Shown here: one piece after another, positions 38,170 to 47,464 of the stretch
Layout of the letters: each line of letters opens with the position of its first letter
Position numbering within the stretch: the first letter of the stretch is position 1
Assembly (NCBI RefSeq): GCF_008035925.1
Contig: NZ_CP036264.1
Location: 8,222,343 to 8,286,342, forward strand
Reading direction: 5' to 3'
Length of the DNA stretch: 64,000 nucleotides
DNA from: Stieleria maiorica
Lineage (GTDB): Bacteria > Planctomycetota > Planctomycetia > Pirellulales > Pirellulaceae
Notes under the pieces: model-generated
Seen by the model: only the letters and a program-made list of their open reading frames with translations
What the model was told of the DNA's origin: nothing
Database searches by the model: none
Translations under genes and position numbers: made by a program

Positions 38170-38819
38170 GGGATGGCGGACTGTTGGGGCGTTGCGCGGC
38201 TCACGCCTCCGCGACCTTCCCTGGAAACGTCGTGCCGCTAGGCCATGGGCGTGAACGGCCTTTGGCGGAAAAAAACGCACGACCTCCCCGAGGGAGGGTT
38301 GGGTCATCAAATCTTTCCTCTGGCGTTCGACTTGGACCGGACGCCAGGGTTCTACGGGCCCCGAAAACGACTATCGAGTTTCACGCACGGTGCGACCAGC
38401 GGGCGCTGCTGCAGAAGACGGCAAATCGCTAGCAACTCGCCCGCTATTTGAACTCTTTAACCAGTCGGCGGGGACCGTAAACAGCAAGCCATGGACTGTC
38501 GAAATGACGATCTGGGAAGTTGAAGGACCGTTAGACGCCGCTTGCGGATTGATTGTGCTCATTTGTGATCTCGCTTCCGATGATGAGAAGAATCTGGTAA
38601 TGGCTTATCGGCAATCGGAAAGCAACATTCATTCCAAACTTGAAATCAAGTCAGGAAATCGCCGAATACCGATGGTTCACGCACTCCCCCAACGGAATAT
38701 CCCACCTTCACTTGCACTGAGGACGTGATCCCGATGAAATGTGCGATATCGTCACGGTGAGGTTCAACTGGAACGTTTTGAACCACCGGTGATCCCCCAA
38801 CCTCTCGATCACAACAGAG
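38170..38819. other. 650-bp gap with palindromic elements and no convincing gene
   Basis: Two hairpins lie near the left end: CCTCCC-CGA-GGGAGG (38283-38297) and CTGGCGT/ACGCCAG arms (38320-38326 and 38341-38347, 14-nt loop). Both look like REP-type elements or terminators without T-tracts. A plus-strand open frame from 38390 to 38728 (112 codons) has no recognisable domain and no good ribosome site, so it is not called; it could be a remnant or a small unknown gene. Base composition in 38440-38720 is less G+C-rich than the flanks. Confidence 0.5.
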
Positions 38820-39281
38820 ATGACCGACAAAACCAACCTGCCGATCATTGGTTGGCGCGAATGGATCGCCCTGCCCGAATTGGGCATCAAATTCATCAAG
38901 GCCAAGATCGATACCGGCGCCCGATCTTCCTCATTGCATGCGTTCGACATCGAGGTGTTTGAACAAGACGGTGGGCAATGGGCGCGATTCAAAGTCAATC
39001 CGGTCCAGCGGAACGAGACGTGGGAGATCGAATCGACCGCTCCGGTGATCGACATGCGGGCGATCCGCAGTTCCAGCGGCGAGACGCAGGTCCGCCCGGT
39101 GGTGAAGACGGCGGTGAGACTGATGGGCCAACAATTCGACATCGAACTGACGTTGGCCGACCGCAACCAAATGGGTTTCCGAATGCTGCTCGGACGGGAA
39201 GCGTTTCGCCGACGCTTTTTGATCGATCCCGGCAAGTCCTATCGTGGGGGAATCCCCAAAAAGCGGAAACGTCACCCCTAG
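38820..39281 (+). CDS. RimB-type retropepsin-like protein ('ATP-dependent zinc protease' family)
   Basis: 153 aa. The start 'MTDKTNLPIIGWREWIALPELGIKFIKAKIDTGARSSSLHA' is the family signature: an IGWREW segment, then the aspartic-protease-like DTGARSS motif (D at about residue 32). 'LLGREAFRRRFLIDPGKSY' forms the C-terminal strand. Proteins of this family are often next to RimK-like ATP-grasp ligases and have been proposed to cut the poly-glutamate tails those ligases add; despite the old name they lack zinc-protease motifs. Here the rimK-like gene follows after 73 bp, supporting that pairing. Length is typical for the family. The exact substrate is unknown. Confidence 0.85.
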   Translation: MTDKTNLPIIGWREWIALPELGIKFIKAKIDTGARSSSLHAFDIEVFEQDGGQWARFKVNPVQRNETWEIESTAPVIDMRAIRSSSGETQVRPVVKTAVRLMGQQFDIELTLADRNQMGFRMLLGREAFRRRFLIDPGKSYRGGIPKKRKRHP

Positions 39282-39354
39282 GTGTTCGCGTTTCTTCCAC
39301 TCGCGGTCGCCGTCAGCGTCGGCTCCACTCCCCCACCCCGCCAGACATGGTCCC

Positions 39355-40602
39355 ATGAAACTCGGAATCCTTTCATGCAGCCCCCGGGCCTACAGCACGC
39401 GTCGATTGCGCGAGGCGGCCGTCCAACGTGGGCACAAGGTCAAGGTGCTCGACACGTTAAAATTCGCGATCGATTTGGAACGGGGTGCGCCGGATCTGTA
39501 TTTTCGCCGCAAACATCTCAGCGACTACGACGCGATCCTGCCCCGGATCGGCGCATCGATCACGTACTACGGCACCGCGGTCGTCCGGCAGTTCGAGCAG
39601 ATGAACGTGTTTTCGGCCAACACGTCATCCGGGATCGCCAATTCACGTGACAAGCTGCGCAGCCTGCAGATTCTCAGCCGCCACCAAATCGGGATCCCCC
39701 GCACGACGTTTGTACGTGACAAACGGGACGTGTTACCGGCCATCGAGCGAGTCGGCGGGGCGCCGGTGATCATCAAACTGCTCGAAGGGACCCAGGGGAT
39801 CGGCGTGCTGTTGGCCGAGACGATTCAGTCGGCCGAGACGATTGTTGAACTGTTGCAAAGTCAAAACCAAAACGTCCTGATTCAAAAATTCGTCTCCGAA
39901 AGCAAGGGCCGCGACATCCGCGCCTTCGTCGTCGGCGATCAAGTGATTGCGGCGATGCGGCGTGTCGCTCAGGGTCACGAGTTCCGCAGCAACGTGCATC
40001 GCGGCGGCGTCACCGAAGCGATCGAACTGGATGACGAATATCGCAACACGGCGCTGCGGGCCACCCAAATCATGGGGTTGCGCGTGGCAGGCGTGGACAT
40101 GTTGGAAGGCCGTGACGGCCCCCAGATCATGGAAATCAACTCCTCGCCGGGCCTGGAGGGCATTGAACGCTGCACCCAGTTGGATATCGCCGGGGCGATC
40201 GTCGACCACATCGCTTCCCACGTCGACTTTCCCGAAATCGATCTGCGACAACGATTGACGGTCAGCCGCGGTTATGGCGTGACGGAAATCAGCATCCCCG
40301 AAGGAGCCGACATGGTCGGTTCGACGATTGCCAGCAGCGGGCTGACAGACAATCATGTCAACGTGCTGACGCTCTACCGTGATGCCTCGGTGATCCCCAA
40401 CCCACGCGGCGATCGTGAACTTCAAGCCGGCGACCGATTGCTGTGTTTCGGTAAACTGGAAACCCTCCGCCATCTGGTCCCCAAAAAGACGCGCCGGCGA
40501 CGACGACCGGCCGTCAAAGAATTGCCGGAATTGCCGGTGGCCAATCAGGTGCACGAAGATCACGAGGATCCGATCCCCGGCCCGCTGCGAGAAGCGATCT
40601 GA
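39355..40602 (+). CDS. rimK: RimK-like ATP-grasp glutamate ligase fused to an RCK_C domain
   Basis: 415 aa. Start ATG 39355 (MKLGILSCSPRAYSTRRLREAA) fits RimK N-termini; the frame extends upstream without support. ATP-grasp domain at about residues 95-290 with 'VIIKLLEGTQGIGVLLAE', 'LIQKFVSESKGRDIRAFVVG' and the metal-binding 'IMEINSSPGLEGIE'. Classical RimK (about 300 aa) adds glutamates to the C-terminus of ribosomal protein S6. Here an extra C-terminal domain (about 305-375: 'VTEISIPEGADMVGSTIASSG', 'GDRELQAGDRLLCFGKLETLRHL') matches RCK_C/TrkA_C, a ligand-sensing domain of K+ transport systems, followed by a basic KKTRRRRRP stretch. The antiporter gene starts 54 bp downstream, so the ligase and the transporter may share a signal. 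Confidence 0.88.
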   Translation: MKLGILSCSPRAYSTRRLREAAVQRGHKVKVLDTLKFAIDLERGAPDLYFRRKHLSDYDAILPRIGASITYYGTAVVRQFEQMNVFSANTSSGIANSRDKLRSLQILSRHQIGIPRTTFVRDKRDVLPAIERVGGAPVIIKLLEGTQGIGVLLAETIQSAETIVELLQSQNQNVLIQKFVSESKGRDIRAFVVGDQVIAAMRRVAQGHEFRSNVHRGGVTEAIELDDEYRNTALRATQIMGLRVAGVDMLEGRDGPQIMEINSSPGLEGIERCTQLDIAGAIVDHIASHVDFPEIDLRQRLTVSRGYGVTEISIPEGADMVGSTIASSGLTDNHVNVLTLYRDASVIPNPRGDRELQAGDRLLCFGKLETLRHLVPKKTRRRRRPAVKELPELPVANQVHEDHEDPIPGPLREAI

Positions 40603-40656
40603 CGGACCGAACTGCACGACCGACCTGACGCCCCCACACGATTGCAAGCTCGGCTC

Positions 40657-42483
40657 ATGGAATTCCTACTCTACCTCGCGTTGATTCCCGCCCTGGCGGT
40701 GGCCGCCCAATGGATCGCCTGGCGGACCAATCTGCCCGGCATCTTGCTGTTGCTCTTGATCGGCGTGGCCGTCGGCGGACTGACGCGTCCGGATGACCTG
40801 CTGGCCGAATTGGTCAATGGCGACCCGACCACGACCGGCCCGCGATTGCTGTTTCCGCTGGTGTCGTTGGCGGTCGCCGTGATCATGCTCGAAGGCGGAT
40901 TGTCGTTGAAGCTGAGCGACTTGCGCGAAGCCGGTTCGCCGGCGTTTCGACTGTGCACGCTCGGTGCCGCCATCACCGCGATCACCACCACGATCGCCGC
41001 CCACTTCTGCTTCTGCTTCGGTTGGCGGTTGAGCGCGCTGCTGGGCGCCATCCTGGTCGTCACCGGTCCCACCGTCATCGGCCCACTGCTCCAGCAAGTC
41101 AAACCGAGTCGCCGTGTCTCCAACACGCTGAAGTGGGAAGGGATCGTGATCGACCCGATCGGAGCGGTGCTGGCGGTTCTGGTGTTCGAGATCTTGCTGC
41201 TGCATCCCGGCCAGGCCAACCTGGGGCAGGGGGCGATGCTGTTGGGATGGACGGTCCTGGTCGGCACGGTGCTGGGGGCGGCCGGTGGTCTGCTGTTGAC
41301 CTACGGCATCCGGCGTTACCTGATTCCCGATCACCTGCACGGCGTCGTCGCATTGACAACCGCGCTGTTGCTGTTTGCGGTCAGCGACCATTTCGCGCAC
41401 GAATCCGGTTTGATCACGGTGACCGTGCTCGGAATCTGGCTGACCAACCAACACAACTTCGATATCGAACACATCATCGAATTCCAAGAACACCTGCGGA
41501 CACTGTTGATCGGGTGCTTGTTCATCGTGCTGGGATCTCGCGTCGACATCAGCGCGGTCGGACAGGTCGGCTGGTCCGGTTTGTTGTTCGTCGCCGTGTT
41601 GATCCTGGTGGTCCGCCCGGCGTCGGTATTTCTGTCGCTGCTCGGCAGCGGGCTGAATCTCCGCGAACAAGCGTTCATCGCGACACTCGCCCCGCGCGGG
41701 ATCGTGGCGGCGGCGGTCAGCAGTATCTTCGCGTTGCGGATCGAACAGACCGCCAAAATCAATGTGGCCGACGCCGACCAGCTGGCCACCATCACCTTCA
41801 TCGTCATCGTCGGCACCGTCGCCGTCTATGGCCTGTTGGCGTCCCCGATTGCTCGCTGGCTGGGGCTTTCCGATCCCAATCGCAACGGGTTGCTGATCGC
41901 CGGGGCGGACGACTGGGTGATCCGCTTGGCGATGGAGCTGAAGAAAGTCGGTTGCCCGGTCGTCATGATCGACACCAACTATCGCAAGGTCACCAAGGCG
42001 AAATTGGAGGGGTTGGAGGCGATCTGCGCCAACCTCATGAACGAACACGCTCGCGAAGAACTGCCGTTGTCGGGAATCGGACACATGCTGGCCATGACCC
42101 CCAACGACGAAGTCAACAGTCTGGCCGTCCGCGAATGTCGATCGATCTTCGGACGGGCCAACACCTATCAGCTGACCTTCAAATCAGAAAACCCTCGCGG
42201 GATGACGCGGCACCTGATGGGCCGTGAACTGTTCGAACCCGGGTTGACCCACACACGCATCAACCAACTGTTCGCTGCAGGGTTCGAATTCAAGACCACC
42301 GCGATCAGCGATGAATTCACCTTCAAAGACTTTCAAGAGCTGTACAGCGAACAGTACGTCTTGGCGATCCTGACCGAAAAGAAGTCGCTGGAGATCATCA
42401 CCACCGATGAACCGGCCGCGCCGGCCGCCGGCGACACCTTGTTGGCACTCGTCAACCCGACTCAGCCAGACCCGTCGACCTAG
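40657..42483 (+). CDS. CPA-type cation/proton antiporter with a C-terminal RCK-like domain
   Basis: 608 aa. ATG 40657 (MEFLLYLALIPALAVAAQW) begins the first membrane segment; TTG 40642 is less likely. About 12 hydrophobic segments span residues 1-400, with 'LEGGLSLKLSDL' and 'VVTGPTVIGPLL' as in NhaP/KefB-like exchangers. A Rossmann-like RCK_N region follows (about 412-510; 'GLLIAGADDWVIRLAMELKKVGCPVVMIDTN'), in which the usual GxGxxG is replaced by GADDWV, so nucleotide binding may be altered. The C-terminal 'KKSLEIITTDEPAAPAAGDTLLALV' resembles a degenerate RCK_C domain. Likely role: Na+ or K+/H+ exchange at the inner membrane. Probably co-transcribed with the RimK-RCK gene. Confidence 0.88.
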   Translation: MEFLLYLALIPALAVAAQWIAWRTNLPGILLLLLIGVAVGGLTRPDDLLAELVNGDPTTTGPRLLFPLVSLAVAVIMLEGGLSLKLSDLREAGSPAFRLCTLGAAITAITTTIAAHFCFCFGWRLSALLGAILVVTGPTVIGPLLQQVKPSRRVSNTLKWEGIVIDPIGAVLAVLVFEILLLHPGQANLGQGAMLLGWTVLVGTVLGAAGGLLLTYGIRRYLIPDHLHGVVALTTALLLFAVSDHFAHESGLITVTVLGIWLTNQHNFDIEHIIEFQEHLRTLLIGCLFIVLGSRVDISAVGQVGWSGLLFVAVLILVVRPASVFLSLLGSGLNLREQAFIATLAPRGIVAAAVSSIFALRIEQTAKINVADADQLATITFIVIVGTVAVYGLLASPIARWLGLSDPNRNGLLIAGADDWVIRLAMELKKVGCPVVMIDTNYRKVTKAKLEGLEAICANLMNEHAREELPLSGIGHMLAMTPNDEVNSLAVRECRSIFGRANTYQLTFKSENPRGMTRHLMGRELFEPGLTHTRINQLFAAGFEFKTTAISDEFTFKDFQELYSEQYVLAILTEKKSLEIITTDEPAAPAAGDTLLALVNPTQPDPST

Positions 42484-42742
42484 CAATCCGTGCGGTCGGA
42501 CCAAACCGTCCAACCATCCGTACTGCTTTCAATGTGCTGATGTTGATCATTCGCCTATTCAGAAAAGACGCCACCTTCGTCAACCCTTCTGATTCACTCG
42601 TTCAGATTCACCAATCAATTGGCAAGTCTGGACGCGGCGATTCGATGACAACCATTGAATCGGGGGCGATTGACGTAAAAAACGCGGGCGCGAAACGCTC
42701 TCCGATGATTGCCCCTCATTGGGACAGACCCGGAGATTGTTT
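42484..42742. other. Leader region of the chemotaxis cluster
   Basis: 259 bp, less G+C-rich than the flanking genes, as expected for a promoter region. No strong hairpin, RNA or small gene was recognised, and no unambiguous -35/-10 pair could be chosen by eye. Confidence 0.35.
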
Positions 42743-45004
42743 GTGGACGGTTTCGAAGACATCATCAAGGAATTTCTCGTCGAAAGCTACGAGAATCTCG
42801 ACAAGCTTGACGGTGATCTGGTCGCCCTGGAAGGTACGCCCGAGGACCGCGAGCGGCTGGCAAGCATCTTCCGCACCGTCCACACCATCAAGGGAACCTC
42901 CGGATTCCTCGCCCTGCCCAAATTGGAACGTGTCACCCACGTCGGCGAAAACCTGTTGGTGCCGCTGCGTGACGGAGAACTGACACTCACCCGTCCGATC
43001 GCCGACACGCTGCTTGAAATGGTCGATGCGATTCGCGCGATCCTGCAACGCGTCGAATTGGGGCAAGGTGAAGGCGAAGAGGACTACGACGGACTGGTCA
43101 ACCGTCTGCAAGCGGCACTGGAACAATCGCAGGATTCGGAGGGCTCGGATCCGGCGGATGCCACAACCGCCCCCGCAGACGCAATCGCCACTGAGAAACC
43201 GGACGAGGCGAATTCCGACGATGTCACCGCAAAGGGGGCGAGCGATGCGAACGACGCGTCCACCCAGAGTGGTCCCGCAGCGTCGGCTCCCTCCAAACAG
43301 GAACCCTCGCTGGTCGATGCCTCTGTGCGTTTGGATGTCGGATTGCTCGACAAACTGGTCAACCTGGTCGGTGAACTGGTCCTGGCACGCAATCAGATTG
43401 TCCAGTTCAGCCGATCGATGGACGACGCCCCGATGCTGGCCGCGGCACAGCGTCTGAACCAGATCACGACGGAGTTGCAAGAAGGCGTGATGAAAACGCG
43501 GATGCAACCGATCCGCAACGCTTGGGGAAAACTGCCACGTGTCGTTCGTGATCTGGCCGCTTCTTGCGGCAAACAGATCGACGTCCGCATGGAGGGCGAG
43601 GAAACAGAAATCGACAAAACGGTCCTGGAAGCGATCAAGGATCCGTTGACCCATATCGTCCGCAATGTGATCGATCACGGCATCGAACCGCCGCAGCAAC
43701 GCATCGCTTGCGGAAAACGCCCCCAAGGCACGCTGCAACTCAAAGCGTTCCACGAAGGCGGCCAGATGATCATCCAAGTCATCGACGATGGGGCCGGCAT
43801 CGATACCGACGCCGTTCGCGCCAAAGCGATCGAAAAAGGCATTCTGACCGAATCACAGGCTGCAAAGCTCAGCCAAAGCGAATTGACCAACCTGATCCTG
43901 TTGCCGGGGTTCTCGACCGCATCGTCGGTGACGAACGTGTCCGGCCGAGGCGTCGGAATGGATGTCGTCAAGACAAATATCGAGTCGATCGGTGGGACGT
44001 TGAGCATTCAAAGTGAGCCGGGCAAAGGCACCACACTGCGAATCCGAATTCCGCTGACGCTGGCGATCATTCCCGTCCTGCTGATCACCGCCGACGGCGA
44101 TCGATACGCGATCCCACAGGTCAGTCTGATCGAACTGGTTCACATCGATAGCCAGCGGGCCGGACACGAGATCGAATTCATTCACGATGCCCCGATGTTC
44201 CGGCTTCGCGACCGGTTGTTGCCACTGGTCTATGTAGACGAACAATTGGGCCTGCACCCGCCGCGTCATCGTGGTGATCGACCGACGGACCTGAACATCG
44301 TCGTGCTGCAGTCCGACGGGCGTCAATTCGGGTTGGTCGTCGATGAGATCACCGACACCCAAGAGATCGTCGTCAAACCGCTCGGCCATCACCTGAAAGA
44401 CATCCCCGTGTATGCGGGCGCGACCATCATGGGCGATGGCAGAGTCTGCTTGATCCTGGATCCGATCGGTTTGGCCCTGGCCGGAGGTGTCACCGATGGC
44501 CAGACCGAACGCCAGCTGCCGACAACCATGCCCTCCCAACGCCCCCACGCCGCGTCACAACAATCGCTGTTGATCGTCGACATCGGAAACGATGCCCGCG
44601 CCGCGATTCCGTTGTCCTCGGTCGCACGGTTGGAGGAGTTTTCCGCATCAAACGTGGAACATTTAGGCGGATTTGATGTCGTTCAATACCACGGCCAGAC
44701 GATTCCGTTGTTCGCTTTCAGCCCGTCGCTTGAATGTCAACCTCTCATGATGACGTCCCAACACGGCGGCACCTCGTCGCCCTTGCACACGGTCGTCTTC
44801 CGGGACGGAAATCGTGTCGCCGGGGTCGTCGTCGGCACGATCCTGGACATCCTGCAGCAACGATCGCTGCGCGAATCAATCGCCGACGATGACCGCGATC
44901 CGACTCATTTGGTGATTCAAGGACGTGTCACCCAGGTCATCGACCTGAAATCATTCCTCCAAAACGCCCTCCGGCAATGGGACCAGGCCGGCTTTGCCGC
45001 ATAG
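42743..45004 (+). CDS. cheA: Chemotaxis histidine kinase CheA with two CheW-like domains
   Basis: 753 aa. GTG 42743 is chosen because GGAG lies seven bases upstream and the product then begins 'VDGFEDIIKEFLVESYENLDKLD', typical of CheA. HPt domain with phospho-accepting H47 in 'TVHTIKGTSGFL'; acidic/alanine-rich linker (about 130-195); dimerisation helix 'LLDKLVNLVGELVLARNQIVQ' (about 200-220); ATPase domain with 'LTHIVRNVIDHGIE', 'DDGAGID' and 'GRGVGMDVVKTNIESIGG'; CheW-like regulatory domain (about 440-575); and a second, divergent CheW-like domain (about 606-750; 'QSLLIVDIGNDARAAIPLSSVARLEE', 'IQGRVTQVIDLKSFL'). The kinase passes phosphate to CheY and CheB. It is first in a same-strand run of nine signalling genes. 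Confidence 0.95.
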   Translation: MDGFEDIIKEFLVESYENLDKLDGDLVALEGTPEDRERLASIFRTVHTIKGTSGFLALPKLERVTHVGENLLVPLRDGELTLTRPIADTLLEMVDAIRAILQRVELGQGEGEEDYDGLVNRLQAALEQSQDSEGSDPADATTAPADAIATEKPDEANSDDVTAKGASDANDASTQSGPAASAPSKQEPSLVDASVRLDVGLLDKLVNLVGELVLARNQIVQFSRSMDDAPMLAAAQRLNQITTELQEGVMKTRMQPIRNAWGKLPRVVRDLAASCGKQIDVRMEGEETEIDKTVLEAIKDPLTHIVRNVIDHGIEPPQQRIACGKRPQGTLQLKAFHEGGQMIIQVIDDGAGIDTDAVRAKAIEKGILTESQAAKLSQSELTNLILLPGFSTASSVTNVSGRGVGMDVVKTNIESIGGTLSIQSEPGKGTTLRIRIPLTLAIIPVLLITADGDRYAIPQVSLIELVHIDSQRAGHEIEFIHDAPMFRLRDRLLPLVYVDEQLGLHPPRHRGDRPTDLNIVVLQSDGRQFGLVVDEITDTQEIVVKPLGHHLKDIPVYAGATIMGDGRVCLILDPIGLALAGGVTDGQTERQLPTTMPSQRPHAASQQSLLIVDIGNDARAAIPLSSVARLEEFSASNVEHLGGFDVVQYHGQTIPLFAFSPSLECQPLMMTSQHGGTSSPLHTVVFRDGNRVAGVVVGTILDILQQRSLRESIADDDRDPTHLVIQGRVTQVIDLKSFLQNALRQWDQAGFAA

Positions 45005-45048
45005 CACGACGGCCCGCCGATTGGCGAGCTCGTCCCGAGACCACCTAC

Positions 45049-45498
45049 ATGACCAACACCACCACGCACCACCGAGCCGATTCGTATTGCACGTTCCTCG
45101 TCGACGGGCTGTTGTACGGCATCGAAGTCGAAAAGGTGCAAGAAGTCCTCCGAACCCAGCCGACCACCCGCGTCCCGCTTGCACCGGGCGTCGTCCGTGG
45201 GCTGATCAACATGCGCGGCCACATCGTCAGCACCCTCAGCCTGCGCAGCGCACTCGGGCTGCCGGCCGGATCCAACGTCCGACAAGAGATGAACGTGATC
45301 GTTCGCTCGCCCGAAGGACCGGTCAGTTTGCTCGTCGACGAAATCTGTGACGTCGTTCGCGTCGATCAAGCGGACTGTGAACCGATCCCGGGAACGCTCC
45401 GACGCCAGCAGCGCCTGTTCCTGCAATGCGCTTACAAACTGCAACAACGCCTGCTCTTGATCCTTGATGCCGACCGCGTCGCCACCGTCGCCCATTGA
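45049..45498 (+). CDS. cheW: Chemotaxis coupling protein CheW
   Basis: 149 aa, single CheW domain: '[60 protein letters not shown]', then '[25 protein letters not shown]'. The start at ATG 45049 gives the normal family N-terminus; an upstream extension is open but overlaps the cheA end. It links receptors to CheA in the signalling array. It lies 44 bp after cheA and about 95 bp before the receptor gene. Confidence 0.95.
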   Translation: MTNTTTHHRADSYCTFLVDGLLYGIEVEKVQEVLRTQPTTRVPLAPGVVRGLINMRGHIVSTLSLRSALGLPAGSNVRQEMNVIVRSPEGPVSLLVDEICDVVRVDQADCEPIPGTLRRQQRLFLQCAYKLQQRLLLILDADRVATVAH

Positions 45499-45503
45499 CT
45501 GCC

Positions 45504-45546
45504 ACACTGCCCAGCAAGCCACACTGCCCAGCAAGCCAGACTGCCC
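45504..45546 (+). repeat. 17-bp tandem repeat in the receptor gene leader
   Basis: ACACTGCCCAGCAAGCC occurs twice back to back (45504-45520, 45521-45537), followed by a partial third copy AGACTGCCC (45538-45546). It fills the space between the cheW stop and the receptor start. Confidence 0.8.
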
Positions 45547-45593
45547 GCCACCCCAACAACGTCCAACCGTTTCGCCCGAAAAGGAATCGATTC

Positions 45594-47168
45594 GTGTCCT
45601 TCAAACGCCTCACCGTACGCACCAAAATCTTCATCCTGGTCGGTGCCTGCGCACTTTCGTTCATCGGCTACGGACTTTGGTCCTGGAACACGCTCGCGGT
45701 CGCCAAAGTCCATGGGCCGTATTACAACCGCATCATCCAGGGCAAGGACCTGATCTCGGACACGATTCCGCCGTCAAACAATTTGATCGAATCCTACCTG
45801 TTGTCGCTGGAAATGGCCGATGACGTCGAGGAGGGGATCGAACGGGACCAGATTCAATCGCTGGTCCGACGTGGCACCGACTTGAAACGAAAATTCGAAG
45901 CCGGACATCGCTTCTGGGAACAGGAATTGACCGACGGGGCGATGAAAAAGATGAAAACCATCGACTGTTATGAAACGGCGATGGAGTTCTTCCGCGTGCG
46001 TGACCAGCAATTCGTTCCGGCGTGCTTAAGCGGTGATGTCGCGACTGCCAAATCGCTTTCCCGGGGCACGATGAGGCGGTTGTATGAAGAACACAAATCG
46101 GCCGTCGATGCGGTCGCGTCGATGGCGACCCGACGCAACGCCTCGGACGAAGCCGCCGTGGACGCCTTGGTCGATGCACGCATGGCCCTGTCATGGGCCG
46201 GCGCTGCGGTGATCTTGTTGGCGATCGCCGGGTTCGGGTCCTACGTCGCCCGCGAAACGATCCAACCGCTGCGCCGCTCGGCAACCAATCTCCGCTACCT
46301 GTCCACGCACGACCTGACCGACGTCAGCCGGCGACTTCGCTGCGACGCCGAAAACACCTCCGTTCAAGCCACGATGGCCAGTGGTGCGGCCGAGGAAGTC
46401 AGCGCCAACGCACACGCCTTGGCGACCGCGGTCGAACAGTTCGAAGAAAGCATCAAGGAGATCGCCGCCACCGCCGCCAACGCCGCCTCGGTCGCCCGCA
46501 ATGCCGTCTCCGCGACCGAACAAACCAACCACACCATCACCCGGCTGGGCGAAAGCAGTGCCGAAATCGGCAACGTTATCAAAGTCATCAATTCGATCGC
46601 CCAGCAGACCAACCTGCTGGCCCTCAATGCGACGATCGAAGCGGCACGGGCCGGCGAAGCCGGCAAGGGATTCGCCGTCGTCGCCAACGAAGTCAAGGAA
46701 CTGGCCAAAGAAACCAGCCGGGCCACCAAACACATCATCGGACGCATCGAAGCGATCCAAAGTGACACCCAAGAAGCGGTCAACGCGATCGGATTGGTCA
46801 GCGAAATCATCCGCGAGATCGATGAGAGCCAGAACGTGATCGCCGGTGCCGTCGAAGAACAAACCGCGATGACCTCCGAAATCTCTCGCAACATCTCCGA
46901 CGTCGCCTCGGGCAGCTACGAAATCGTCAAGAGCATCACGATGGTTGCCGAGACGGCCCAGAGCACGACATCCGGCAGCGACGCAACCCTGGTCACCGCC
47001 GCCAGCATCGAACGGCTGGCCGCCGACCTGATGTTGCTGGTCGGGCAATCCGGCGAGTTCGCCGGACGAGACGATTCCGGCGACGACACCGCGTCCGACC
47101 AAGTCCCCGCAGAAGGCAAGTATCGCCTGGCGGCGGCCAAAGAAGACGAGTTCCTGGAAACGCTCTAG
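45594..47168 (+). CDS. Methyl-accepting chemotaxis protein
   Basis: 524 aa from GTG 45594, with AAAAGGA eight bases upstream; the longer frame runs through the tandem repeat and is unlikely. Membrane segment 1 at about 10-31 ([21 protein letters not shown]), a helical periplasmic sensor of roughly 160 residues, membrane segment 2 at about 196-217 ([21 protein letters not shown]), a short HAMP-like stretch, then the signalling domain. The hairpin tip is the canonical '[35 protein letters not shown]' region (about 335-375), the site that binds CheA/CheW. No NWETF-type receptor tail is present. The ligand is unknown. Confidence 0.95.
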   Translation: MSFKRLTVRTKIFILVGACALSFIGYGLWSWNTLAVAKVHGPYYNRIIQGKDLISDTIPPSNNLIESYLLSLEMADDVEEGIERDQIQSLVRRGTDLKRKFEAGHRFWEQELTDGAMKKMKTIDCYETAMEFFRVRDQQFVPACLSGDVATAKSLSRGTMRRLYEEHKSAVDAVASMATRRNASDEAAVDALVDARMALSWAGAAVILLAIAGFGSYVARETIQPLRRSATNLRYLSTHDLTDVSRRLRCDAENTSVQATMASGAAEEVSANAHALATAVEQFEESIKEIAATAANAASVARNAVSATEQTNHTITRLGESSAEIGNVIKVINSIAQQTNLLALNATIEAARAGEAGKGFAVVANEVKELAKETSRATKHIIGRIEAIQSDTQEAVNAIGLVSEIIREIDESQNVIAGAVEEQTAMTSEISRNISDVASGSYEIVKSITMVAETAQSTTSGSDATLVTAASIERLAADLMLLVGQSGEFAGRDDSGDDTASDQVPAEGKYRLAAAKEDEFLETL

Positions 47169-47464
47169 CGGCCGCGAAGGGGACCGCTGCGAAAGGGCGT
47201 CAGGCCCGAATGGAACGGACTTAGTGAGCCGACGGCGCTAGCCGCGGGCCTTGACACGTCTTTTTCATACGGCGGTACGGCCCGAGGCTAGCGCCTACGG
47301 CTCAGCGTCTTGGCTGAAGCTGGAAAAGGGGCCTGACCCCTTTTGACGCGTCTGTCCGTCTTCCCTCACGTTCTGCAAAATTCGGACTTCGTTCCGACCC
47401 CGCCGCTGAACGCCACCGACAATTGCCCGACTCTTCTACGCAATAATCATACGTGGTACATCAG
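47169..47464. other. Intergenic region with REP-like inverted repeats
   Basis: Two palindromic elements lie here. Imperfect 25-bp arms at 47226-47250 and 47279-47303 (22 of 25 positions pair; core GGCGCTAGCC) flank a 28-nt loop. A second hairpin, AAAAGGGG-CCTGA-CCCCTTTT (47324-47344), ends in a T-run and could terminate the cheA-cheW-mcp transcript. Such elements recur in planctomycete intergenic DNA (general knowledge). Confidence 0.7.

Noticed and set aside
38390-38728. 112-codon plus-strand frame in the 650-bp gap
   Set aside because: Product has no known motif and no good start context; left as possible remnant only.
40666-42084. 472-codon minus-strand frame opposite the antiporter
   Set aside because: Gln/Asp/Arg-rich mirror of a membrane protein; no domain or start signal.
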